This document shows, piece by piece, positions 18,249-29,420 of a DNA stretch of 64,000 nt. Numbering within the stretch: position 1 is the stretch's first letter; each line of letters opens with the position of its first letter. Made by a program: the position numbers and the translations under genes. Below the pieces are notes generated by a model that saw only the letters and a list, made by a program, of their open reading frames with translations, was not told the origin of the DNA and made no database searches. Source of the stretch: Azospirillum oryzae (GTDB taxonomy: Bacteria; Pseudomonadota; Alphaproteobacteria; Azospirillales; Azospirillaceae); NCBI RefSeq assembly GCF_900177515.1, contig NZ_FXAK01000005.1, positions 442,501-506,500 on the forward strand, given 5' to 3'.

Positions 18249-19646
18249 ATGGACCTCGACCCGTTGATCCTGTCGCGAATCCAGTTCGCGTTCACGATCT
18301 CCTTCCACATCCTGTTCCCCAGCTTCACGGTGGGACTTGCCTGCTGGATCGCGCTGTTGGAAGCGCTGTGGGTGGGCACCGGCAAGGGCATCTACCGCAG
18401 CCTGTCGGAGTTCTGGACGCGCATCTTCGCGCTGTCCTTCGGGCTGGGCGTGGTGTCGGGCATCGTCATGTCCTATCAGTTCGGCACCAACTGGAGCCGC
18501 TGGTCCGACACCGTGGGCAACGTCCTTGGCCCGCTGATCCAGTACGAGGTGGTGACCGCCTTCTTCCTGGAGGCCGCCTTCCTCGGCATCCTGCTGTTCG
18601 GGCGCGACCGGGTGCCGCGCGGGATTCATCTGATGGCGGCCTGTCTGGTGGCGCTGGGCACGCTGCTGTCGTCCTTCTGGATCCTGTCGGCCAACAGCTG
18701 GATGCACACTCCGGCGGGGTTCGAGATCCGGGACGGCCGCTACTTCGTCACCGATTGGTGGCAGGTGGTGTTCAACCCGTCCTTCCCCTATCGCCTCGCC
18801 CATATGGTGACGGCGATGTTCCTGACCACCAGCTTCGTCGTCGCCGGCATCAGCGCCTTCTACCTGCTGAAGCGCCGGCATCTCGACCATGCGAGGCTGG
18901 GTCTCGGCATGGCGCTGGCCCTCATCACCGTGCTGGCGCCCCTGCAGATTTTCCTCGGCGACGAGCATGGGCTGAACACGCTGGAGCATCAGCCGGCCAA
19001 GATCGCCGCGATGGAGGGCAATTGGGAGGGCGGCCCGCGCGCGCCGCTGGTGCTGTTCGCCATCCCCGACGTGGAGAAGGAGACCAACCATCTGGAGGTC
19101 GGCATCCCTGCCCTGTCCAGCCTGATCCTGACCCATGACTTCAACGGCACGGTCCCCGGCCTGAAGCAGTTCCCGGCCGACGAGCGGCCCGACCCGCGCA
19201 TCATCTTCTGGACCTTCCGCCTGATGGTCGGCATCGGCCTGCTGATGCTGACGGTGGCGGTGGTTCATCTGGTGCTGCGTTTCCGCGGCCAGCTGTTCAC
19301 CACCGACTGGTTCCTGCGCGTGCTGGTCGGCTGCATGCCCATCGGCTTCATCGCCATCCTGGCCGGCTGGTTCACCACCGAGATCGGGCGCCAGCCCTGG
19401 GTCGTCTACGGCCATCTCAAAACGGCCGATGCGGTTACACCGTCTCTGACGACGGAGGCGGCGCTGATCTCGCTGCTGTCCTTCGTCGTCGCCTACACGC
19501 TGATCTATGGCGCCGGCACCTATTACCTGATCCGCCTGCTGCGCACCGGCCCGACCCACATCCACGACGCGCCCCAGCCGCCGGAGGCACAGAGCCCGAA
19601 ACGGCCGCTGTCGGCCACCGACCAGTCCATCGAAGCCGCGGAGTAA
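18249..19646 (+). CDS. cydA: Cytochrome bd-type (CIO) ubiquinol oxidase subunit I
   Basis: A 465-residue polytopic subunit of a quinol oxidase that reduces O2 to water without pumping protons. Haem-ligand regions are visible: the N-terminal SRIQFAFTISFHILFPSFTV with the b595 His, and NPSFPYRLAHMVTAMFLTTS with the b558 His. GRQPWVVYG occurs in the second half. The Q-loop between ILTHDFNGTVPGL and RIIFWTFRLMVGIG is short, placing it with cyanide-insensitive oxidases (CioA) rather than E. coli CydA. ATG 18249 follows AGAGGCGGCGGCC. It is 5 nt from cydB. It offers a bc1-independent respiratory route. Confidence 0.95.
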   Translation: MDLDPLILSRIQFAFTISFHILFPSFTVGLACWIALLEALWVGTGKGIYRSLSEFWTRIFALSFGLGVVSGIVMSYQFGTNWSRWSDTVGNVLGPLIQYEVVTAFFLEAAFLGILLFGRDRVPRGIHLMAACLVALGTLLSSFWILSANSWMHTPAGFEIRDGRYFVTDWWQVVFNPSFPYRLAHMVTAMFLTTSFVVAGISAFYLLKRRHLDHARLGLGMALALITVLAPLQIFLGDEHGLNTLEHQPAKIAAMEGNWEGGPRAPLVLFAIPDVEKETNHLEVGIPALSSLILTHDFNGTVPGLKQFPADERPDPRIIFWTFRLMVGIGLLMLTVAVVHLVLRFRGQLFTTDWFLRVLVGCMPIGFIAILAGWFTTEIGRQPWVVYGHLKTADAVTPSLTTEAALISLLSFVVAYTLIYGAGTYYLIRLLRTGPTHIHDAPQPPEAQSPKRPLSATDQSIEAAE

Positions 19647-19651
19647 GCCCG

Positions 19652-20671
19652 ATGCAGGAAATAGCGGAAGGAAGCCTGCTGACCCTGATCTGGGTCGGGA
19701 TCGTCGGCTTCGCGGTGTTCATGTATGTGCTGATGGACGGCTTCGATCTGGGCATCGGCATCCTCTATCCCTTCGCCCCGACGGAGGAGGACCGCGACAC
19801 CATGATGAACACGGTGGCGCCGGTCTGGGACTTCAACGAGACTTGGCTGGTGCTGGGCGGGGCCGGCCTGTTCGCCGCCTTTCCCATCGCCTATGCCGTG
19901 GTTCTGCCGGCGATGTATCTGCCGCTGCTGGTCATGCTGATCGCCCTGATCTTCCGCGGCGTCGCCTTCGAGTTCCGGTTCAAGGCGCGGGCGGGGCGGC
20001 ATTGGTGGAACCGCTCCTTCTTCCTGGGATCGCTGCTGGCCACATTCGCGCAGGGTGTCGTGCTGGGGTCCTTCATCCAGGGGATTCCGGTCTACGGCAG
20101 GCAGTTCGTCGGCGGCATGCTGCACTGGCTGTCGCCCTTCAGCCTGTTCTGCGGGGTGGCGCTGGTGGTGGGTTATGCGCTGCTCGGGGCGACATGGCTG
20201 ATCTGGCGGACCATCGGGCCGCTGCAGGACTGGTGCTTCCGCATGGCGCGGATGCTGATGCTGGTGGTGCTGGCCGGCGTGGCGGTGGTCAGCCTGTGGA
20301 CGCCCTTCCTGCTGCCGCAGATCGCCGAGCGCTGGTTCTCCCTGCCCAACCTGATCTTCCTGTCGCCGGTGCCCATCCTCACGGCGGTGCTGGCCGTCGC
20401 CCTGTGGCGGGCCATCGACAGAAGCCGGGACGTGGCGCCCTTCGTGCTGTCGATGGCGCTGTTCGGCCTGTCCTATCTCGGCCTCGCCATCAGCCTGTGG
20501 CCGCACCTGATCCCGCCGGGCGTCACCGTGTGGGAGGCGGCGGCCCCGCCGGAGACGCAGGTGTTCCTGCTGGTCGGCATGGCCTTCCTGATCCCGGCGA
20601 TCCTGGGCTACACCGCCTATTCCTACTGGATCTTCCGCGGAAAGGTGACGGGCGCCTTCGGTTACCATTGA
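19652..20671 (+). CDS. cydB: Cytochrome bd-type (CIO) ubiquinol oxidase subunit II
   Basis: A 339-residue membrane partner of CydA with about eight to nine helices. Family motifs: YVLMDGFDLGIGILYPF, APVWDFNETWLVLGGAGLFA, FPIAYAVVLPAMYLPL, IFRGVAFEFRFK and GSLLATFAQGVVLGSFIQG. The C-terminus ends VFLLVGMAFLIPAILGYTAY followed by SYWIF. It stabilises the haem centres in subunit I. The start is 5 nt after the cydA stop. No small CydX-like frame was found directly after it; the next gene begins 57 nt downstream. Confidence 0.95.
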   Translation: MQEIAEGSLLTLIWVGIVGFAVFMYVLMDGFDLGIGILYPFAPTEEDRDTMMNTVAPVWDFNETWLVLGGAGLFAAFPIAYAVVLPAMYLPLLVMLIALIFRGVAFEFRFKARAGRHWWNRSFFLGSLLATFAQGVVLGSFIQGIPVYGRQFVGGMLHWLSPFSLFCGVALVVGYALLGATWLIWRTIGPLQDWCFRMARMLMLVVLAGVAVVSLWTPFLLPQIAERWFSLPNLIFLSPVPILTAVLAVALWRAIDRSRDVAPFVLSMALFGLSYLGLAISLWPHLIPPGVTVWEAAAPPETQVFLLVGMAFLIPAILGYTAYSYWIFRGKVTGAFGYH

Positions 20672-20728
20672 GCGGACGGGGCGCCCCGGCCTAAAAAGAG
20701 CGCCGTCGTCAGCGAGGAGGGCTCGGCC

Positions 20729-21400
20729 ATGGACATCGACATCAGCTTTGCGGAGGCCGTGCTTCGCCGCGGCGCCGGCCTGCTGGAAGCGGAAGCGGCT
20801 GAGGCGGGCACCGATCCCTTCGCCGTGCTGGCCCGCCTGCTGGCGGCCGCCGCGGCAACCGACGCCCCGCTGGTGGTGCTGAGCGAAGGCGGCAGCCACC
20901 CCGCTTTGTTCGACGAGGCCAACCGCCGCGCCGTGGAGCCTCTGACCGCCCGCCTCGCCGGCCTCGCCGCCACCCGGCAGGGCGAGCGCGCTACGATGTA
21001 CGAGTTCGACGGCACCGGCCCGCTGACCGGCAACCGCATCGTCGCCGCCCTGCTGCGGCCGGAGGAGCGGCCCGACCTGCTGCATGTCTACATCGCCGTC
21101 GGCCGTCTGCGTGGGGGCGAGGCGCAGATCACCGTGCCGCCGGCCCTGCTGCGTTTCGACGCTGCGGCGCTGGGGCAGACGCTGGGGTTGCTGGGCGACG
21201 CCGTATCGCGCAGCGCGAACGCCGCCACCGCGGCGCTGGCCCACGCCGCCGCCATCCTGCCGATGGAGGGCCATGAGGAAGGCGGCATGCCGGCGGCCCT
21301 GCTGGACCTCTATTGGCATGCGCTGACGCTGGCGTCGGTGCGCACCACCGGCGGCGCCGGCGAGGGGCTGGCCGGGATGACGCCGGAGGGGAATGCGTAG
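20729..21400 (+). CDS. Hypothetical alanine-rich protein, 223 aa
   Basis: A 223-residue soluble protein, rich in Ala and Leu, with no signal peptide or membrane helix. It starts MDIDISFAEAVLRRGAGLLE. The middle has two beta-like stretches (PLVVLSEGGSHPALFDEAN and LLHVYIAVGRLRGGEAQITV) and an acidic C-terminal half. AGCGAGGAGGGCTCGGCC before ATG 20729 is a good ribosome binding site. It lies 57 nt after cydB on the same strand, so co-transcription is possible, but nothing in the sequence ties it to the oxidase. No family is recognised. Confidence 0.65.
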   Translation: MDIDISFAEAVLRRGAGLLEAEAAEAGTDPFAVLARLLAAAAATDAPLVVLSEGGSHPALFDEANRRAVEPLTARLAGLAATRQGERATMYEFDGTGPLTGNRIVAALLRPEERPDLLHVYIAVGRLRGGEAQITVPPALLRFDAAALGQTLGLLGDAVSRSANAATAALAHAAAILPMEGHEEGGMPAALLDLYWHALTLASVRTTGGAGEGLAGMTPEGNA

Positions 21401-21508
21401 GGGCGGCGAGGGCGGTCCCCGCTCCCGCTTTTGCACAAAATCCACCAACCAAGGAACAAAATCCCATAACCTCTCCGCAAATGCCCTTTCACCTTGCGGA
21501 GCGACGCC

Positions 21509-22186
21509 ATGGCCCTCGACAGCCGTACCCTTCAGAACGACCATTTCCCCCTCTGGGCCGAAGAGCCGCCGGTGCCCTCCGAAGGCTCGCTGGTCCCCGG
21601 ATCGCAGTTCCATGAGGAACAATGGATTATGGCTGCCGGCATGCTGGCGCGCGGCAGCAGCTTCCTCTATGTCGCCCGCGCCATGGGCTGCAGCCGCACC
21701 ACCCTGTGGCGGGCCTATTACGGCTCCAAGGATTTCCGTCACAGGGTTTGGTGGGAGCGGCAGGCCCTGAGCCGCGAGGCCGACCTGCGCCTCTCCTCGC
21801 TGCGCAGTCTGGTCGTCGAGCAGATCGAGCGGCTGGTCTCCTCCGGCGATCCGTCGACCGTGCGCTGGCTGGCCGACCGGCTCGGTATCCTCGAAGGGCT
21901 TGCCGCCCAACCGGCTCAACAGCCGCAAACCCGGCAGCCGTCGGAAGACCCATCCGCCGACCCATCCGCCGACATCGCCCCCGAACTCGACGACGACAGC
22001 ATCCCCGGCGCCTTCCGGGAACGCACCGCGCCCGATCCCCGCGCCGTTGCCGCGATCCTGGCCCGCCCGGAAGCGGCGGGGCCGAAGGGGGTCTATCCCT
22101 GGACCCTCAACCCCGACGACCCCTATCCCACCCTCGGTTCGGCGCTGGAACGTCAGGGCGGAAAGGCTGCCTTCCGCCATCTGTGA
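21509..22186 (+). CDS. Hypothetical protein with a helix-turn-helix segment, 225 aa
   Basis: A 225-residue protein. Residues about 41-70 (MLARGSSFLYVARAMGCSRT, TLWRAYYGSK) read as a resolvase/terminase-small-subunit type helix-turn-helix. It is followed by an Arg/Glu-rich helix (RQALSREADLRLSSLRSLVV) and a low-complexity acidic linker with a PSADPSAD repeat. The C-terminal tail (YPWTLNPDDPYPTLG) is short. The HTH resembles phage packaging or terminase small subunits, but there are no phage neighbours. ATG 21509 lies 8 nt after CGGAG; a TTG at 21494 is an alternative. Probable DNA-binding role, target unknown. Confidence 0.65.
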   Translation: MALDSRTLQNDHFPLWAEEPPVPSEGSLVPGSQFHEEQWIMAAGMLARGSSFLYVARAMGCSRTTLWRAYYGSKDFRHRVWWERQALSREADLRLSSLRSLVVEQIERLVSSGDPSTVRWLADRLGILEGLAAQPAQQPQTRQPSEDPSADPSADIAPELDDDSIPGAFRERTAPDPRAVAAILARPEAAGPKGVYPWTLNPDDPYPTLGSALERQGGKAAFRHL

Positions 22187-22300
22187 GGTGGGCGGACCGT
22201 CAGACAGGATGGAACATCCGCCGCAGACTGTTTCACGCTGTTCCACCTCCCCGCCGGACGCGATTCATCACAGCTCAGGAGGTCCGCGCCCCGCCGCTCT

Positions 22301-22319
22301 TTTGCAAATCGTTTGAAAC
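22301..22319. promoter_or_regulatory. TTTGCAAA-type double half site upstream of xdhA
   Basis: TTTGCAAA (22301-22308), then 3 nt, then TTTGAAAC (22312-22319), 85 nt before the xdhA start in a 217-nt gene-free gap. The first half is identical to the half sites at pccB, but the spacing is 3 instead of 4 nt and the second half is degenerate. A regulatory role is possible but weakly supported. Confidence 0.3.
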
Positions 22320-22403
22320 TCTTTCCCCTGCTGCCGATCTGGTGACAGAGTCGACGTCGGTGAAATACTGCGTCACATCGTCACCAGTTCATCGGGAGCA
22401 GCC

Positions 22404-23868
22404 ATGCGCCAGCGCCTCCGCTTCTATCTCGGCGACGAGCTTCGGGAGATCGACGCGGTCGATCCGACCCTGACGGTGCTCGACTGGCTGCGGCTGTCGG
22501 AACGGCGGGTCGGCACCAAGGAAGGCTGTGCGGAGGGCGATTGCGGCGCCTGCACCGTGGTGGTCGGGCGGCTGGACGGCGATACGGTGCGCTACGAGGC
22601 GGTGAACGCCTGCATCCGTTTCCTCGCCACGCTGGACGGCTGCCGGCTGCTGACGGTGGAGCATCTGAAGGGGCCGGACGGCGCGCTGCACCCGGTACAG
22701 CAGGCGATGGTGGATTGCCACGGCTCGCAATGCGGCTTCTGCACGCCGGGCTTCGTCATGTCGCTGCTGGCGCTCTACCTGAACGAGGAGCGACCGGACG
22801 GACAGAGGATCGACGATGCGCTGGCCGGCAACCTGTGCCGCTGCACCGGTTATGAGCCGATCGTCCGTGCCGCCCATGCCATGTACGAGATGGGCGACCG
22901 CACCACGGACAGGTTCGCCGACCGCGCGGCGATGGCGGAGAAGCTGAAGGCCCTGCGCGACGAGGAAATCCTCAGCGTCGGCGCCGGCGGGCGCCGCTTC
23001 CTGGCGCCGGCCACCGTGCCGCAGCTGGCGCAGCTGCTGCTCGACAACCCCGGCGCCACCATCGTGGCGGGGGCGACCGACGTCGGGCTGTGGGTGACCA
23101 AGTTCCAGCGCGTGCTGGCGACCGTCATCTACACCGGCCGGGTCCGCGACCTGCGACGGATCGAGGATCGCGGCGACGCGCTGGTGATCGGCGCCGGCGT
23201 CACCTACAGCGACGCGGCGGAGCGGATCGCCGCGCTCTATCCCGATTTCGGTGAGCTGATCCGCCGCATCGGGGCGGAGCAGGTGCGCAACATGGGCACC
23301 ATCGGCGGCAACATCGCCAACGGCTCCCCCATCGGCGACACGCCGCCGGCCCTGATCGCCTGCGGCGCCACCCTGCGGCTGCGGCGCGGCGCCGAGACGC
23401 GCGAACTGCCGCTGGAGGAGTTCTTCATCGAATACGGCAAGCAGGACCGCCGCGAGGGCGAATTCGTCGAGGCGGTGATCCTGCCCAAACCGGCGGCTGG
23501 CGAACGCTTCCGTGCCTACAAGATCGCCAAGCGCTTCGACCAGGACATATCCGCCGTCTGCGGCGCCTTCCGCCTGACGCTGGACGGCGAGGGGCGGGTC
23601 GCCGACATCCGCATCGCCTTCGGCGGCATGGCCGGCACCCCGAAACGGGCCGCCGGGGCCGAAGTGGTGCTGCTGGGCCGTCATTGGACCGAGGAGACCG
23701 TGCGCCAGGGCATGGAGGCGCTGGCGGACGACTACGCGCCGCTGTCGGACTGGCGGGCCAGTGCGGCCTATCGCTCCACCGTGGCCGCGAATTTGCTGAT
23801 GAAGCTGTATGTCGAGACCAGCGACCCGGCGGCGGAGACCCGTCTGGTCGGCGACCGGAGGCTTGCAC

Positions 23869-23876
<8 letters not shown>
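22404..23876 (+). CDS. xdhA: Xanthine dehydrogenase small subunit (2Fe-2S / FAD)
   Basis: A 490-residue subunit that passes electrons from the molybdenum site to FAD and NAD+. The N-terminal plant-type ferredoxin domain has CAEGDCGACTVVVG (first cluster). The second [2Fe-2S] domain has CGFCTPGFVMSL and NLCRCTGYEPI. The FAD domain follows with the VAGATDVGLWVTK and RNMGTIGGNIANGSPIGDTP motifs, and the CO-dehydrogenase flavoprotein C-terminal domain ends the chain. ATG 22404 follows ATCGGGAGCAGCC. Its end overlaps xdhB by 8 nt. It is the first gene of xdhABC, for hypoxanthine/xanthine oxidation to urate. Confidence 0.96.
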
Positions 23877-26246
<2,370 letters not shown>

Positions 26247-26250
<4 letters not shown>

Positions 26251-27104
26251 CCACGCTCTCCACCACGCTCTCCACTTGGCTCTCCCAAGACGCTCCCGCC
26301 ATCCTCGTCACCGTCGCCGAGGCGCGCGGCTCTACCCCGCGCGAGGAGGGGGCCGGCATGCTGGTAGGGCGGGAAGCCTGCGCCGGCACCGTCGGCGGCG
26401 GCCGGCTGGAATGGACCGCGATCGCCACCGCGCGGCGCATGCTGGAGGACGGCAGCGCCCTGGAAACGCTCGACCTTCCCCTAGGTCCGGCGACCGGCCA
26501 GTGCTGCGGCGGGCATGTCGTTCTGCGTCTGGAACGGGCCGATGCCGGCACCTTCGCCGCTTTGCAGGAGCGGGAGCGCCGGGAACTGACGGCGCGTCCC
26601 ACCCTGCTTCTGTTCGGCGCCGGCCATGTCGGGCGTGCGATGGCGGCGACCTTTGCCCCGCTGCCGCTGCGCCTGCAGTGGATCGACGGCCGGGCGCAGG
26701 AGTTTCCCGAGACGATCCCGGCCGGGGTGGAGCGCATCCTGACCGACAGCCCGCTTGACCCGCTGGCGAACGCCCCCGCCGGGGCCGGCTATCTGGTGCT
26801 GACCCACAGCCACGCGCTGGATTTCGAAATCACCGAAGCGGCCTTGCGCCGGGGCGATGCGGCCTATGTCGGCATGATCGGCTCGGCGACCAAGCGGGCG
26901 AAGTTCGAGCGCTGGTTCCGGGCGCGGGGACGGGACGCGGGTGCGCTGGAGGAGTTAACCTGTCCCATCGGTGCCGCGTTGACCGGCGACAAGCGGCCGG
27001 AGGTGATCGCGGCCCTGGCGGCGGCGGAACTGCTGGTGGCGTTCGCGCGCCCTCTCACCCCATCGCCTCGGCCCCCGACACCAGCTCGATCAGTTCATTC
27101 GTGA
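26247..27104 (+). CDS. xdhC: Xanthine dehydrogenase accessory protein XdhC
   Basis: A 285-residue XdhC/CoxI-family protein. Members bind molybdenum cofactor, promote its sulfuration and insert it into XdhB. The N-terminal domain has ILVTVAEARGSTPREEGAGM and GTVGGGRLEWTAI, with a conserved GQCCGGHV Cys pair. The C-terminal Rossmann-like domain has LLLFGAGHVGRAMAATF and AYVGMIGSATKRAKF. The start overlaps xdhB in ATGA. Its last 50 nt overlap the 3' end of the convergent atpG. The final residues (about LTPSPRPPTPARSVHS) are encoded there and look like read-through rather than conserved domain. Confidence 0.94.
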
Positions 27105-27894
27105 CCTGTTCCTGGCGCAGGTGGCGCGCCGTTGCGGTCAGTTCGTCGAGCGTGGTTTCGATGTTGTGGCGGGCGGTCATCATGGTGGTCAGGCGGGCGG
27201 CATTCTCCGCGGCAAAGCTTTCCATCGCGGCGTCGGCCAGCAGGGCGAAGACATACTCGTCCACCAGCCGGGCGATCAGCTCCCTCGGCGGCATGTTGAT
27301 GAGCGGCGGCACCGGCCGGGCACCGTCCCGCGGCAGGCCGAGCGGCAGCAGCGGCTGGCGCACCAATTCCGGCGGCGCCCCCGCGTTGGTGCGGCCATAA
27401 AGCAGCTCCACCCGGCCCAGCCGCCCGTCCGCCGCCGCGCGATAGAGCGCGTCGGCGATGCGCCGGGCGGTGGCGGTGACGGCGTCGGTGTTGGTCGCCA
27501 TCGCCGTGCACCAGGTGGCCGGGCGGCCGCGTTCCTCCAGCAGGGCGGCGCCGCGCTGGCCGACGACCCACAACGCACAGCCGGGCGGGGCGGTCAGCGC
27601 AATCTCGACCAGCCGTTCGGCGAAGGCGCCGACGAAGCCGTGCTCCGGCGCGAACAGCACGAGCGCGGAATGGCCATGCCCATTCACCGGCCACTGTGTC
27701 GGCGCGTCATCCAGCAGCGTGGCGGCCTGCGCCAGCGCCCCAGCGATCACCTCGGCATAGGCGCGGGTGCCAGACAGCGTGCCGAGCGCCTGTTGCAGCC
27801 GCATGGCGGCGAGCGAGCGCATGACGTCGGTCACCGCCCCCAGATCCCGCACGCTGGCCTTCCGCGCCTCGACCTCCGTCAGCCGCTCGGTCAT
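27055..27894 (-). CDS. atpG: N-ATPase gamma subunit
   Basis: A 279-residue gamma subunit, the central rotor stalk. The N-terminal coiled coil starts MTERLTEVEARKASVRDLGA and VTDVMRSLAAMRLQQA. The C-terminal helix holds AAMESFAAENAARLTTMMTA, RHNIETTLDELTATAR, then RQEQVTNELIELVSGAEAMG, the canonical gamma C-terminal pattern. It is the last gene of the atpDCQRBEFAG operon and overlaps atpA by 4 nt. Sequence is more divergent than housekeeping gamma subunits in the middle domain. Its 3' end overlaps xdhC on the other strand. Confidence 0.94.
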   Translation of the reverse strand: MTERLTEVEARKASVRDLGAVTDVMRSLAAMRLQQALGTLSGTRAYAEVIAGALAQAATLLDDAPTQWPVNGHGHSALVLFAPEHGFVGAFAERLVEIALTAPPGCALWVVGQRGAALLEERGRPATWCTAMATNTDAVTATARRIADALYRAAADGRLGRVELLYGRTNAGAPPELVRQPLLPLGLPRDGARPVPPLINMPPRELIARLVDEYVFALLADAAMESFAAENAARLTTMMTARHNIETTLDELTATARHLRQEQVTNELIELVSGAEAMG

Positions 27895-29420
27895 GACGGG
27901 ACTCCGCCAAGACCTGCCGTCGCCTGGGCGATCAGGTCGCGCAATGCCGTCTTGGTGGCATCATCCAGCTTTTCGCCGATCTTGGGCGGACGGGCATCGA
28001 CCAGGGTGGCGAGTGTCGCCTGAAATCGCGGGATCGCCTCCAGGGCTAAGCCGTCCAGCGTGCCGTCGGCCAGCGCCAGCAGTTGCGCCGCCTGGACCGC
28101 CAGCGGCCGGGGCGACAGGTGGCGCTGGGCCAGCAGGGCCCGCATGCGCTGGCCGTGCGCCACCGCCTTGCGCGTCCGCTCGTCCACCAGCCCGCCGAAG
28201 CGGGTGAAGACCTCCAGCTCAAGGAACTGCGCATAGTCGAGCCGCAGCGGTTCGGCGAGGCTGCGCAGCACCGGCGGCTGCGCCTTGCCGCCGACGCGCG
28301 ACACGCTGCGGCCGATGTCCACCGCCGGCTTCTGCCCCTCGTAGAACAGCTTGGCGTCGAGGCAGACCTGCCCGTCGGTGATGGAGATCAAATTGGTCGG
28401 GATGTAGGCCGATAGGTTGCCGCTCTGGGTTTCGGCGATGGGCAGGGCGGTCAGCGAGCCGCCGCCCTTGGCCGGCGTCAGCTTGGCCGCGCGTTCCAGC
28501 AGGCGGCTGTGCAGGTAGAAGACGTCGCCCGGATAGGCCTCCCGCCCCGGCGGGCGGCGCAGCAGGAGGGAAATCTGGCGGTGAACCGCCGCATGTTTGG
28601 TCAGGTCATCGACGATGACCAGCGCATGCCTGCCGCTGTCGCGGAAATATTCGGCCATGGTGAAGCCGGCATAGGGCGCCAGCCATTGCAGGCCGGGGGC
28701 GGAATCGGCGGCGGCGATGACGAACAGGGTGCGCGCCGCCGCACCGCCCTGGCGTACCGCCTCGATCGCCGCGCGCACGCCCGACGCCTTCTGCCCGACG
28801 GCGACATAAATGCAAAACACGTCGCCGTCGGTCTGGTTGAGGATGGCGTCCACCGCGATGGCGGTCTTGCCGGTGGCGCGGTCGCCGATCAGCAACTCGC
28901 GCTGGCCACGGCCGAGCGGGAACATGGCGTCGATGACCGCGGTGCCGGTCAGCAGCGGTTCGGACACCGCCGCGCGCTCCGCGATGGTGGGGGCGGGGCG
29001 TTCCACCGGCTCCCACCGCTCGGCCTCCACCGCGGGGCCGTCGTCCAGCGGATTGCCGAGCGGATCGACCACCCGTCCCATCAGCGTGTCGCCGACCGGC
29101 ACGCGCAGAACCGTGCCGGTGCCGTGGACGGTGCCGCCGGCGGTGACAGTCCCGGCATCGCCGAGCAGGACGCAGCCGATCCGGTCGTCCAGATCCATGG
29201 CGAGCCCGGCCACGCCGCCGGGGAATAGCAGAAGCTCGTCCACCCGGACGTCGGGCAGGCCGGAGACATGGGCGATGCCGTCGCCGACCGACTCCACACG
29301 CCCGACCGATTCCAGCCGCGCAGCCGTCTCCAGCCCGTCCAGCCGGCGCAGCGCGCCCGGCACCCAGGCGTCGAGCGCGTCCTCAAGCGAGGGCGTCGGC
29401 AGCGCTTCTTGCGGAGTCAT
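27891..29420 (-). CDS. atpA: N-ATPase alpha subunit
   Basis: A 509-residue alpha subunit with an N-terminal beta-barrel (RVESVGDGIAHVSGLPDVRV) and a Walker A GDRATGKT (179-186). The DAILNQ and FCIYVAVGQKASGV segments follow, and the C-terminal helical domain starts near VGGKAQPPVLRSLAEPLRLD. The non-catalytic nucleotide site is complete. The first 38 nt overlap the end of atpF, an unusually long overlap for the operon. It pairs with the beta subunit at 32130 to form the hexamer. A housekeeping atpHAGDC operon would be expected elsewhere in the genome, since N-ATPases are usually a second enzyme. Confidence 0.95.
   Translation of the reverse strand: MTPQEALPTPSLEDALDAWVPGALRRLDGLETAARLESVGRVESVGDGIAHVSGLPDVRVDELLLFPGGVAGLAMDLDDRIGCVLLGDAGTVTAGGTVHGTGTVLRVPVGDTLMGRVVDPLGNPLDDGPAVEAERWEPVERPAPTIAERAAVSEPLLTGTAVIDAMFPLGRGQRELLIGDRATGKTAIAVDAILNQTDGDVFCIYVAVGQKASGVRAAIEAVRQGGAAARTLFVIAAADSAPGLQWLAPYAGFTMAEYFRDSGRHALVIVDDLTKHAAVHRQISLLLRRPPGREAYPGDVFYLHSRLLERAAKLTPAKGGGSLTALPIAETQSGNLSAYIPTNLISITDGQVCLDAKLFYEGQKPAVDIGRSVSRVGGKAQPPVLRSLAEPLRLDYAQFLELEVFTRFGGLVDERTRKAVAHGQRMRALLAQRHLSPRPLAVQAAQLLALADGTLDGLALEAIPRFQATLATLVDARPPKIGEKLDDATKTALRDLIAQATAGLGGVPS

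Noticed and set aside
19523-22246. About 900-codon minus-strand frame opposite cydB and the next genes
   Set aside because: Low-complexity, Gly/Arg/Gln-rich translation, with clear cydB motifs on the other strand.
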